A DNA stretch of 64,000 nucleotides from Flaveria trinervia (taxonomy: Eukaryota > Streptophyta > Magnoliopsida > Asterales > Asteraceae), in contig CM046452.1 of NCBI GenBank assembly GCA_025506515.1, forward strand, positions 45,323,562-45,387,561. The letters are read 5' to 3'. The position numbers and the translations under genes are program-made. A model generated the notes under the pieces. It had not been told where the DNA came from and did not search any database. It was given only the letters and a program-made list of their open reading frames with translations. Below are positions 33,160 through 44,527 of the stretch, piece by piece. Numbering within the stretch: the stretch's first letter is position 1; every line of letters starts with the position of its first letter.

Positions 33160-33360
33160 TGAACAATACGATTGAGTTCAGTTGGGTGACTGAATATGCG
33201 ACTGACTTCAATCAGGCGACTGAGTATGCGACTGACTTCAATCGGGCGACTAAGCCTGTGTCTGAGTTCAATCGGGAGACTGAGTGTTCGATGGAGTTCT
33301 ATCGGGCGATTATGCTCATACGCCTAATTCAATCGGCCGATTGTGCTCATACGCCGAATT
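33160..33360. repeat. 30-bp tandem repeat built from the GCGACTGA motif
   Basis: Units like TTCAATCGGGCGACTGAG plus TATGCGACTGAC repeat about every 30 bp with growing divergence. Since 30 is a multiple of three, a plus-strand ORF with TEYATDFNRA repeats stays open, but it runs against the element's direction and is not a gene. Confidence 0.75.
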
Positions 33361-33959
33361 CGTTATGACAGTCTGTGTTTCCATTCAAATTTGAATCTAG
33401 AGCAAAACTTAATTTTAGACGTTATGGTATGGCTCGTTTGACTCACAATCATTCCCATTAACCTCTAACATATTTTAATTTGCAATTTACAAAGTTTGAA
33501 GGGTTATTTAAAGAACATATTGACGGTTTTGTTTAGGGCTAAATCGTGTCAGATTAGGGCACGATTCGATGGTTCTTTAAGTGGATGATGCCGCACATTA
33601 CCTGTATAATCAAGCGATATCTTTAGTAGTAACGGTAATCAGTCTATAACAGTAAGTCAAGACTTTGGCAGCATAACGATACAATCGTTCGATTTGGGGG
33701 TGATGAGCGACTGCGACCGACTCCCCCTCTATTTATACTGAGTCTAGATCCAATCGGGCGACTGGACCAAGTCACATTCTTCATTCGTGCGATTGGGGCT
33801 TAGTTGTGCGATTGGCTCCGTCAGTCACCTTCAGTCGCTGACTAGGTTTTAGTCGTGCGACTGACTCATTCGATCACCTCCATTCGCGCGATTGGTTCAT
33901 TCTGATGAACCAGTCATGCAAATGACTGATACTTATGAGTTTGACCTTATGACCATTCA
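33361..33959. other. Copia spacer with further GTGCGACTGA motifs
   Basis: Non-coding. 33740-33910 again carries CATTCGTGCGATTGG, TTAGTCGTGCGACTGA and similar. A perfect hairpin of 8-bp arms (TGGTTCAT-TCTG-ATGAACCA) lies at 33893-33912. Confidence 0.6.
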
Positions 33960-34145
33960 TACACATAACTTTTTCACCTACTGATAATACATTTTGACCA
34001 TTTATCATCTCAAACATGACCATTATAATTTAGAAGACTTTTGATCACCTCAGACGTGATCTTTTTAACAACAAAACTTTGTCACCTCAGACGTGACCCT
34101 TTTACATTTGAAAATCCTATTGGTCACCTCAGACGTGACCTTTTT
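33960..34145. repeat. About 40-bp hairpin array
   Basis: Palindromes GATCACCTCAGACGTGATC (34043-34061), GTCACCTCAGACGTGAC (34081-34097) and GGTCACCTCAGACGTGACC (34122-34140) share one loop and stem. A more diverged unit lies near 34002. The second stem pair is A-T in the first copy and G-C in the third. Confidence 0.75.
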
Positions 34146-35699
34146 AGTAAGTGATTCCCAGATTGACTTCTGATGCGTAGTCTGACATTTACCTACTAAA
34201 TTAACTGAAAGTTACTAAATTAAAAAACTAGAAATAAAACAAGCTAAAAACATAATTTTGTATTTTTGTATGAGGTTGAAATCCTAAGATAAGTATCTAC
34301 CATATTTTTCTTGGATAGTATAGCATCTAGTTACTTTGATCATAACTGGAACGATTCATTATGGAATCATATAGGTTTATCCAAATCATTTGGGAGATTT
34401 TACCAAAACCTTTAGATGCTAGATTCTTGTTTTCATCGAGAATCATTAGCAAGTTTAGGAAATCATACTAGTGTTAAAAGATACACACAATGGTTTTTGA
34501 CTTTCAAGAGTTGCATCTCACGATGATTGTCAGTATACTTGTCCACTTAAATCCATACACAGATTTTTGACATACATTGGTGATGATTTAAAGTTTAATT
34601 TTTTTTTCAACAAGCATTTGTGGATCCCACACTTATATGGTAATCAACGTTCCTCAGGTGATTTTTGAGTAGTCTACAGGTAGTATTCAAGAAGAAACTA
34701 TTCTAGAGCTTTCAAAGAGATGCAAAGCCTCAGGTCTGTGCCACTGCACAGCAGAGAGGTGCAAACAACAATGAATTCTAGAATATTTAGGTTATGTTTA
34801 TCCTCAGGTTAGTGCCACCGCACAGTAGAGAGGCACACAACCTATCTTCTTGTTTGAGCAATTATATTCTTTTTGCACAGACCGCAACAACAACATAGGT
34901 GATTAGCTTGATTGCTTTTTGCATTTTTCATGTGCTTTGCTCATTTTATGGTCATCCACACACATTTGTGGCATATATTTTGCTCGTCACCCCTTATTGG
35001 AACTTTGTTGATTGTGTTAACCAGGGATAAGATGATAACCCACAACTTGTTGAACACTTAGCTTGATCTTGAAATCACCAACGAGGTCTACTTATCTATT
35101 GTGTTGAATCTACAACACATCATCTAATAGTCTAGCAACCTCTATGTCTACTTTCTCCATGTTACCTTAGTAGCAGCTAGTTTTACTATCATTTTTCCTT
35201 TTATGTTGCTTAGGCTTTTCAGACTTATACTTCGGATTTTGCATCTTAAACAATTTCATTCTTTTAAAATACCATCCTCTTGGTTCCTGTGTACTATCAA
35301 TTTCCATAGACATTGAATCAGTATCACAAATACGACCTCATTCTATTAGCTAGACTGTCCTCCTCCCTTAATTTTTTTAGTACTGAAATTAAGACAGCTA
35401 GTTTAATACTAATTTAACCTATTCTCCCCCTAAGATTCTAAAACTGAAAAAATAAAATAAAATAAAAACTAAACAAAATAAAATAAAATAAAATAAAAAT
35501 TACATCGCCTTGTCGGACTAAGTACTATCTTCGTCAGAAATCACTTCATTTTTCTTTTTAACGCCGTTGACCTCTAACAATTATAAAAAACATGGTTTAT
35601 CAAAAGATTTTGTGTATAGCTCAGGCGTTGAAAATCCGTATTAATTTTTACAACATCGATTTTTCAAAACAATCATGTATAAGTGATATTTAATGCCGA
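34146..35699 (-). other. Copia spacer between pol and third ORF
   Basis: No convincing ORF. Two related 35-40-bp blocks contain CACTGCACAGCAGAGAGGTG (about 34740) and CACCGCACAGTAGAGAGGCA (about 34817), each with short inverted arms. An A-rich AAATAAAATAAAAT stretch is at 35450-35500. Confidence 0.55.
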
Positions 35700-36662
35700 T
35701 GTGTTTGGTCTTAGGATGTTGGACCGGATTTTTAGTGATGGCTATAGCAGCAGAATTATCAACAAATATAAGAGTGCTAGAGAATTTTAAACCGTAGTCC
35801 CGTATTTGCTGTTAAATCCAGATGATTTTTGAACAGCAACTTGCAGCAGCAATGTATTCAGCTTCACAAGTTGACAGAGCAACTGATGTTTGCTTCTTAC
35901 ACTGCCACATGACTAATCATCTCCTAAAGAATTGACATCCTGCTGAAGTTGACTTGTAGTTCTTTTTGCAGCTGCCATAATCCGAGTCACTATACACTAT
36001 AACCTCAAAGTCATCGTCATGAGGATACCACAATCCAAGTGTTGAAGTACCGTTCAGATAACGAAATATCCTTTTGACGCCTATGAGATGGTTGACTTTC
36101 GGTTTTGCCTGATATCTGAAGCAAAGGCACGTCGCGTACATGATATCAGGTCTTGATGCAGTGAGGTACATGAGGGATCCAATCATTCCTCGGTACACAG
36201 TGGCATCCACCAGATCACCATTTTCGTCGGGTGCTACGTCATGGTTTATAGCAAGTGGAGTCCCAGCGGCGGAAGCATTCTCCATATCAAACCGACTTAG
36301 AATATCACTTACATACTTGGTCTGATGTAGAAATATGCCCTTTGGTGTCTCATCCACTTGTAACTCGAGAAAGAACTTCATCTCTCCCATGGCACTCATC
36401 TCAAACTCAGCTCTCATAACTGCTTCAAATTCTTTACATAGTTCTTCGTTTTTGGAATCGAAGATTATGTCATCAACATAAATTTGAACAAGCAGTAAGT
36501 CACCATCCTTTTCTTTGATGAACAGTGTATAGTCAATCACTCCTCTGCGAAATCCGTGTTTCACAAGATGAGTCGAGAGTTTTTCATACCATGCTCTTGG
36601 GGCTTGATGGAACCCATAGAGAGCCTTGTCTAGTTTGTAAACTCTGTCCCGATAATACGGAT
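35700..36662 (-). pseudogene. Copia RT (second half) and RNase H
   Basis: This is the RVT_2-type reverse transcriptase. The open part (35917-36564) holds the catalytic YVDDIIF (codons at about 36467-36487), EMKFFLELQVDETPKGIFLH, KYVSDILSRFDM, a TVYRGMIGSLMYLTASRPDI block, and the start of RNase H with SDSDYGSC and TSAGCQF. Upstream to 36662 it reads LDKALYGFHQAPRAWYEKL in a compatible frame. There it is cut by element B; the preceding codons are at 44533 onward. Downstream RNase H (35700-35916) contains stops. The active-site residues of RT are intact. Confidence 0.88.
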
Positions 36663-37283
36663 CCTCATGTAAGGCCCCGTTCCTGGAACCTCACAGTTGG
36701 TCATGCATTGCACTTAAAACATTTTTAAATGTACATTTATTTTGCAGCGGGATTTAAAACTTTCATTAATAACTAAAACATGTCATTTACAACATTTGCT
36801 TTCATCTCAAAATACAAGACATGTCAAAATATAGATGCCGGCCTCAAAATGCTCCCGCTAGCTTATGCATCCATGCCTGCAACTCCTCAACAGCAACAAA
36901 TACCTGCCAACTATCATGCATACAAAAGTCAGCGACGCTGAGGGAGTTCTAGTTTTATAATAAAACATATTTTTCTATGTAAAAACCGTTTCTTTACTTT
37001 ATTTCAAAAACATGCTATAATTTACAACTGTTCATGATCATGCATCATACGTACATACAAATAATTTATTATTATCTTCGTCATTACGTTCATTAACTTT
37101 ATTCGTACAACGTATTACATATCATTCACTTGTCTTTCTAGATCCGGTCAGACTTTACCCTCTTCGTGGCACTCAGCCACCATTACTGAAGTCGAATGAC
37201 AAGCATCCTGTTTAGTACTTTATTATGATAATTTATTAACGTTCATTTCATACTTTGTTCATTACTCTTTATTACTCGAATCT

Positions 37284-37920
37284 TGTCTCGTGCAATATCC
37301 CTGACTCATGCTCAAAAGTTGATGCTGTGCCTGGGCCTGCTCACAAACCCCCGACTCATGTCGAAGACTGACACAGCACCGGGATACGCGACAGGATCCC
37401 ATATGAGTCAATCACAGGGATTGAACTCTCTCCAAATCTGTTGTAACACAAAGTCGCTCACCTCATTATCTCGTCTCATAGAATATCCCCGACTCATGTT
37501 CGAAGACTGATACTGTGCCGGGGCCTGATAAACAAACCCCCGACTCATGTCCGAAGACTGACACAGTACCGGGACACGGGTCTCATCATCCGTCACTTTT
37601 TTCATATGCAATATTCCTGACTCATGTCCGAAGACTGATAATGTGCCGGGGCCTGCTCACAAACCACAGACTCATGTCCGAAGACTGATAATGTGCTGGG
37701 GCCTGCTCACAAACCACCGACTCATGTCCGAAGACTGGCACAGTACCAGAGTACGTGATCTGTATCCTATCTCATGCAATACCCCCAACTCATGTCCGAA
37801 GACTGATACTGTGCTGGGGCCTGCTCACAAACCCCCGACTGATGTCTGAAGACTGACATAGTACCGGGATACGCGACAAGGACCTCTTTCGAGTCTGTTG
37901 CGACACAGAGTCGCTCAACT
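37284..37920 (-). repeat. CGACTCATGTCCGAAGACTG tandem array (element B 3' LTR)
   Basis: On the plus strand CGACTCATGTCCGAAGACTG recurs about ten times. It is followed alternately by ACACAGTACCGGG and by ATACTGTGCCGGGGCC. TACTGTG and CACAGTA are exact complements, so neighbouring units can pair. The other LTR has a shorter version at 42507-43025. Confidence 0.85.
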
Positions 37921-38229
37921 CATACATGTGCTTGCAAGCCTTTGTGTACTTTCTCTTTTATTAATTCATTTATTCATGTATGCATTCAATCATTACGTTC
38001 CTCTTTTCATTATCTTCCACTTACGTTATATAATACTTTCATTATATTCATTACATTCAACATAAAGCCATAGGAAGACATACATACATAATAAGGAACG
38101 TAAATAAACATAATCATATACCATCACCAATACAGGCACATCATACATGCATAACACACATCAAACATAAGCCGTCACATCATAACCAGGCATATCTCCC
38201 CATAATACCCCTTAAAAACCACTTAGAAA

Positions 38230-38760
38230 TCTCAAGTCCAATTGGGCGCATGGGACCTTCCAGGCGCATGGGCATAAAAATTCTAAGTGTAAAATAGTCC
38301 GGGCGCATGGGCACTATTTGGGCACTTCTGCCCTGTTCAAGCGCGTGGCACCTGTTCAGGCGCATCACCAACACTTAGCCGTTACAATCACTTGGACGCA
38401 TGGGCACTATTTAGGCGCATGGGCACTATTTAGGCACATGGGAACACTTAGCCGTTTCAATCACTTGGGCGCATGGGCACTATTTAGGCGCATGGCCAAC
38501 ACTGGGGCGCATGGCCAACACTTAGGCGCATGGCCAACACATAGATGCATGGGCCACTATTTAGGCGCATGAACCCCCTCTGGGGGCATGGCCAACACTT
38601 CGACGCATGGGCGAACATGCTAGGCGCTTGGGCCACTGTTTAGGCGCATGACCCACTCTTGGGTGCATGGCCAACACTTAGGCGTCTGGCCTCTTATGCT
38701 GGGCGCATGGACAACTGTTTGGGCACATGAGCCACCTCTGGGCGCATGGACCACTATTCA
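38230..38760 (-). repeat. GGCGCATGGGCACTATTTA array (element B 3' LTR)
   Basis: Units of about 19-21 bp, such as GGCGCATGGCCAACACTTA and GGCGCATGGGCACTATTTA, occur about 20 times. On the minus strand they read CCCATGCGCCTAA, close to CCCATACGCCTAA in LTR A1 (about 10427). Confidence 0.85.
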
Positions 38761-39413
38761 TGTTCATCAGAACATTCTGAAATCTTTTCTATGTCATCAA
38801 CATCGCTCGATTATCATTCTAATCATACCCAAACACAGATCTAACATACTAAGGCCCGTCTAAGCATGCTATACATCATCACTAACACATAATCAACACT
38901 ATAACATACATACATACATCATTCGAACATAAAGCTGTGGGCCCACGGTTTCTTTCGGAATGTTTACTTAGTATGGATAATAGCCCCAAATCAGTTGAGA
39001 ATCAGTAAAAGAGGGTTCTAGAAACTCATCTTGAGCAGCCTTTGAACAACACTTTCCATTCAAGACCCACTTCGATTCAGCTGTTGAATCCCAAAAACAA
39101 ACACTAAACAACCAGAACTTCGGTCAAGAACTCGAAGCCCAGCTGAAACCGAGCTTAAATAAGACAAAGACTTACCTTTTACAGCTTCTTCTTCCTCTTT
39201 CTCTTTCTAGAACCGGGCTCTCTCTCTCTTCTTCTTCCTCCAAGAGCAAAAATAGCTTTCTGCTTTGATATGGGCGACCATGCCCCCCCTTAAATCCTTA
39301 AAATAATAAGGTTTGTAGTTTGTACACTTTTTCCCCCTCCACTTGTGCATAATTTCTTCTTTCTATTTACTTTTCTTTTCCTTTCGTTTAAATAGAAATT
39401 TTGGGGTGTTACA

Positions 39414-39435
39414 AGTCTACCCCCCTTATAGAGGT
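39414..39435 (-). promoter_or_regulatory. Polypurine tract of element B
   Basis: Minus strand CTATAAGGGGGGTAGACT lies next to the 3' LTR, preceded by GGGACGAAACCT as in A1 and A2. Confidence 0.8.
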
Positions 39436-40330
39436 TTCGTCCCCGAAACCTGTCGCTTCTCGAACAACTATGGGTAACACTGTCTCACCTCTCTTTGATC
39501 TCGCATTTAAGCTTAGATCCCTTTAGGCTTCACTGCACCCGCACAAGTGAGACCATCATCCTCTTTAGCCTATTCTCTTCTTCTAATTAGTAATGGTCAC
39601 TAGCTGCTTCTTGTGGTTGGATACTTTGTCCATCTCTGTATTCTCTAGTAGCATGATCAAATCCTCATCGGTTGAGCTCTTTCTTAGACGAGATTCATGG
39701 AACATCAAATGAATTCCACTTAACTCATCGGGTAGCTCTAGTCAAAGTGTCACTAGTCCTACCTGAGCCACAACTAGGAGTGACCCTCTACACTTTAGTA
39801 TTAGCTTTACTTGATTTTCAAATCAAGCAATCCACTTTCCTGGTCAAGCCTTCGTCATAATTCATTGTCGTAGGTCATCACCGAACGCTGGTTTGCACGG
39901 TTGACCAATCCATCTCCTTGCAATACTTGGGGTTTGAGTCATAGACTGCTGATCAACTCACCCGAGAAGCATGTCTACCTACCTATTTCTGCATGGAACC
40001 GCCTAGCAGGAGTAAGCGCTCTCTCTCATTTTATCACGCAGTCCTCTAGGGCATTAGGTACCCTGGTAGACTTACTAATGGCAATTCTTACATCGAAAGG
40101 TTCATCGATCTTCTTACCCTAACGTGCAACATCACAGAAAATAGCGACAACAAAACTACTACTAGCGTCACAATTAAAGCATAGATGCATAAATCTAAAC
40201 TTGTAAGAACGTACCTGACGTTACTTTGGAGTCTGAACTAGCCTCCTCCCGGTCATAGCCAAGGTTTTAGCCTTCACCCTATGTTCTCCTTCCTCGTACT
40301 GGAGCTTCCTACGCTCAACTTCTTGCTGTC
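39436..40330 (-). pseudogene. Collapsed pol of element B
   Basis: On the minus strand this holds a protease-start trace in several frames (ASSSFVVAIFC), then a jump to the post-integrase region (LELPDELSGIH, FHESRLRKS) and a stop-ridden chromodomain, ending RGETVLPIVVREATGFGDET before the PPT. Nothing of the RT, RNase H or integrase cores is recognisable. Plus-strand ORFs here are shadows. Confidence 0.6.
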
Positions 40331-40335
40331 TCTAC

Positions 40336-41549
40336 TCATGTGTCCTGTCTTGCCACAGTCGTAGCATTAGCCATTTGACAGTCCCTCGCTCTATGGCCCT
40401 CCTTTCCACACTGAAAACAAACATTCAGTCCCCACTTGCATTCCCCCTCATGGCCTCTGCCACACTTGTTGCATATCTCTCCTTTTCTTTCTATTCTCTT
40501 CCGATCATCGTCCCTCGACGCCATACCTCCATACCTAAATATACCATCATTGTCTCGCCTTCCTTTCCCCTTCTTATCATAGGCTCGCTCCTCCCCTTCG
40601 TCTGTCATCGCCATCGCCCCCCACTCGTCATACAACCTTCTCGCCAGGTCAACGGCCGACCTAAACGTGCTCGGTCGGCAGCGATCATGTGCCTACGGAT
40701 GTCCACCGGCAAGCCTGAACATACCTCTTGATCTTTCGTGAAAGAGGTGTCACCTGATCCGCACCAGACGTGCCATCTCGTTGAATTTAGCGGTATATTA
40801 CTGATGTGTCATTGTTCCCGCCTCCAGCTACAAGAACTCTCTTTCCACTTTATCCATCTCATGATGAGGACAGAACTCCTCAATCACCAGCCTTTTCAAC
40901 TCCGTCCTTCTCATCCTTCCAATGGCTCTGCTACACTCGGCTTGGACTATATTGTCCCACCAGCACAGAGCCGAGTCCACAAAAGAATGGGCAGCAAACT
41001 TTACTTTCTGATCCTCCCCGCACTCGTTGATATTCAATACCGATTCCATCTCTCTCACCCATTGGTGAGCAGTAGCAGCAGTGCGGTTTCCATCAAAAGT
41101 TGGGGGCCTGCATCATTGAAACGCCCCATAGTTACAGCCTCGTGCCGCCTCCGGCGTAGGCTCTTCCTCTTCTTCCTCTTCGTCATCGAAGAAACTATTT
41201 CAGTCTCGGGTCGTCTCCTTTCGCCCAAAGGTCTACCCCTTTCCTGTCTCTCCCCATCTTTAACTGCCTTTATAACTTCGGTCACCAGAGACGGTAGGAT
41301 CGTCTGCATGACCTGATGCACTTCCTCCATGACTGCCTCTCTCATCGAGGCTCTCTGATTAGCATTCTCATCACCGCCCTCCTGATAAGGGGTCTCGGGT
41401 TCTTCATGCACTACTCTTTCAGCCCTAGACCTTCCTCTCGTGACCCGTGGTTCAGTACCACGTCCACCACTGCCTCCACCTCGTGAAGCTTTCGAAGATC
41501 TACCGCCATCTTCTAACACATTATAAGATTCAAACACTAACGTGGTCAT
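40336..41549 (-). pseudogene. Chromovirus gag of element B
   Basis: The N-terminal piece (41055-41549) has GGRSSKASRGGGSGGRGTEP, the helix REAVMEEVHQVMQTILPSLV, and a basic/acidic linker with a frame change. The capsid part (40828-41058) has NINECGEDQKVKFAAHSFVD, ALCWWDNIV and EFCPHHEMDKVEREFL. The next 190 bp are shifted. The last piece (40336-40635) holds the knuckles CNKCGRGHEGEC and CFQCGKEGHRARDC. All domains are present, unlike A2, but there are at least three frame breaks. The first knuckle has CX2CX3HX3C spacing, one residue shorter per gap than usual. Confidence 0.8.
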
Positions 41550-41868
41550 TCAAGGTAATAACTCAGTTTATGTCAAGTATAGTAAGTCCTTAATTACAGT
41601 GGCCAGTTGTGATTAGCCACTTACTTTACTCTTCATACCCCAAGGATTTCCTATCCTGACTAATCAGTATCTAAATCTACACAAAAGTACACAAGCCACA
41701 TAGCATGCGCACATAATGCCGGTTAATATTAACTTACATAAAACGTTTACATAAAATCTTTACCTGCAGGCAAGTAGCTACTAGGACTGGCATCCCTTTC
41801 CCTTTTAGTCCCATTCTCAGTTTAAGATTAGGTTTTTCAAAATATTTACCCAATTGACTAAAACTTTT

Positions 41869-41880
41869 GCTCTGATACCA
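41869..41880 (-). promoter_or_regulatory. Primer binding site of element B
   Basis: Minus-strand TGGTATCAGAGC, a perfect 12-base complement of initiator-Met tRNA, three bases from the 5' LTR. Confidence 0.9.
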
Positions 41881-41883
41881 ACT

Positions 41884-44527
41884 TGTAAGGCCCCGTTCCC
41901 GGGCACCTCACAATTGGTCATTCATTGCACTTAAAACATTTTAAAACATACATTTATTTTGCAGCGGAATTTAAAACTTTCATTAATAACTAAAGCATGT
42001 CATTTACAACATTTGCTTTCATCTCAAAATACAAGACATGTCAAAATACATATGCTAGCCTTAAAATGCTCCCACTAGCTTATGCATCCATGCCTGCAAC
42101 TCCTCAACAGCAACAAATACCTGCCAACTATCATGCATACAAAAGTCAGCGACGCTGAGTGAGGTCTAGTTTTATAATAAAACATACTTTTCTGTGTAAA
42201 AACCGTTTCTTTACTTTATTTCAAAAACATGCTATAATTTACAACCGTTCGTGATCATGCATCATACGTACATACGACTAATGTCATTATTATCTTCGTC
42301 ATTACGTTCATTAACTTTGTACGTACAACGTATTACATTATCTTTCACTTCTCTTTCTAGATCCGGTCAGACCTTACCCTCTTCGTGGCACTCAGCAATG
42401 ATTACTGAGGTCGAATGACAAGGATCATGTTTAGTCCTTTATTACGATAATTCATTAACGTTCATTTCATACTTTGATCATTACTCTTTATTACTCAAAT
42501 CTTGTCTCTTGCAATATCCCCGACTCATGCTCGAAAGCTGATGCTGTGCTGGGGCCTGCTCACAAACCCCCGACTCATGTCCGAAGACTGAAACAGCACC
42601 GGGACACGCGACAAAGATCCCACATGAGTCAATCACAGGGATTGAACTCTATCCGAGTCTGTTGAACACAAAGTCACTCACCTTATTATCTCGTCTCATG
42701 CAATATCCCCAACTCATGTCCGAAGACTGATACTGTGCTGGGGCTGATAAACAAACCCCCGACACATGTCCAAAGACTGACACAGTACTGGGATACGCGA
42801 AACGGATCTCATCATCCGTCACTTTCATCATATGCAATACTCCCGACTCATGTCCGAAGACTGACACAGTACCGGAGTACGCGATGTGTATCATCTCTCA
42901 TGCAATACCCCCGACTCATGCCCGAAGACTAATACTGTGCCGGGCCATGCTCACAAACCCCCGACTCATGTCCGAAGACCGACACAGTACCGGGATACGC
43001 GGCAAGGACCTCTTTTGAGTCTATTGCGACACAGAGTCGCTCACCTCATACATGTGCTTGCAAACCTTTCTATACTTTCTCTTTTATTAATTCATTTATT
43101 CATGCATGCATTCAATCATTACGTTCCTATTTTCATTATCTTCCACTTTACGTTACATAATACTTTCATTACACTCATTAACGTTCAACACAAAGCCAAG
43201 GGAAGACATACATACATAATAAGGAACATACATAAACATAAACATATACCATCACCAATACAGGCACATCATACATGCATAACACACATCAAACATAAGC
43301 CGTCACATCATAACCAGGCCTATTTCCCCATAATACCCCTTAAAAACCACTTAGAAACCTCAAGTCCAAATTCGGCGCATGGGACCTTCCAGGCGCACAG
43401 GCATAAAAATTTGAAGTATAAACAGTCTGGGTGCTTCTGCCCTGTTCAGGCGCATGGCACCTGTTCAGGCGCATGGCACCTGTTCAGGCGCATCCCCAAC
43501 ACTTAGCCGTTTCAATCACTTGGACGCATGGGCACTATTTAGGCGCATGCCGATACTTAGCCATTTCAATCACTTCGGCGCATGGGCACTATTTAGGCGC
43601 ATGGCTAACACTTGGGTGCATGTCCAACACTTAGGCGCATGGCCAACACTTAGACGCATGGGCCACTGTTTAGGTGCATGGACCCCATCGGGGCGCATGG
43701 CCAACACTTAGACGCATGGGCCAACATGCTCGGCGCTTGGGCCACTGTTTAGGCGCATGACCCACTCTTGGGCACATGGCCAACACTTAGGTGTCTGGCC
43801 TCTCATGATAGGTGCGTGGATAACTGTTTGGGTGCATGAGCCACCTCTGGGCGCATGGACCACTGTTCATGTTCATCAGAACATTCTAAAATCTTTTCTA
43901 TGTCATCAACATCGCCCAATTATCATTCTAATCATACCCAAACACAGATCTAACATACTAAGGCCATCTAAGCATGCTATACATCATCACTAACCATAAT
44001 CAACACTATAACATACATATATACATCATTCGAACATAAAGTTGTAAACCCATGGTTTCTTTGAAAATGTTTACTTAGTATGCATAATAGCCCCAAATCA
44101 GTTGCGAATCAGTAAAAGAGGGGTTTTAGAAACTCACCTTAAGCAGCCTTTGAACAACACTCTTCCAGCTCAAGACCCACTTCGATTCAACTGTTGAATC
44201 CCGAAAACAAACACTAAACAACCAGAACTTTGGTCAAGAACTCAATACCCAGCTGAAACCAAGCTCAAATAAGAGAAGACTTACCTTTTACAGCTTCTTC
44301 TTCCTCTTTCTCTCTCTAGAACCGGGCTCTCTCTCTCTCTCTTCTTCTTCCTCCGAGAGCAAAAACAACTTTCTGCTTTGATATGGGCAACCATACCCCC
44401 TTAAATCCTTAAAATAATAAGGTCCGTACTTTATACACTTTTTCCCCCTCTACTTGTGCACAATTTCTATTCTTTCTATTTACTTTTTCTTTTCCTTTTG
44501 TTTAAATAGAAATTTCAAGGTGTTACA
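41884..44527 (-). repeat. Element B 5' LTR
   Basis: 2,644 bp, about 100 bp shorter than the partner LTR, mainly because of fewer units in the arrays at 42507-43025 and 43370-43870. The rest aligns closely by eye. Confidence 0.9.

Larger units (their letters stand above)
36668..39413 (-). repeat. Element B 3' LTR
   Basis: On the minus strand it runs TGTAACACCCCAAAATTTC...AACGGGGCCTTACA. Internal arrays are at 37284-37920 and 38230-38760. A GA-rich leader is at 39180-39245. The hairpin GTCAGCGACGCTGA lies near 36931. Many small ORFs on both strands come from the arrays. Confidence 0.9.
36668..44527 (-). mobile_element. Element B: pol-deleted chromovirus inside the copia RT
   Basis: A complete insertion of 7,860 bp. 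It has two LTRs (36668-39413, 2,746 bp; 41884-44527, 2,644 bp), an internal region of only 2,470 bp, a tRNA-iMet PBS, a PPT, and a perfect 5-bp target duplication CCTCA (36663-36667 and 44528-44532). The copia RT reading resumes across the empty site. Gag is present; RT, RNase H and integrase are gone, leaving a protease trace joined to chromodomain remnants. It must have moved using enzymes from another element, or lost pol after insertion. Its LTR ends and gag are related to A1 and A2. Confidence 0.93.

Noticed and set aside
33159..33368. Plus-strand ORF with TEYATDFNRA repeats
   Set aside because: By-product of a 30-bp tandem repeat, antisense to the copia element.
37284..38760. Regular repeats with spacers that look CRISPR-like
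   Set aside because: Plant LTR DNA; units are degenerate and partly contiguous, spacers are themselves repetitive, and the whole array is present in both LTRs of element B. No cas genes.
40375..41316. Plus-strand ORFs of 118 and 192 codons
   Set aside because: Antisense to the gag of element B; no recognisable domain.
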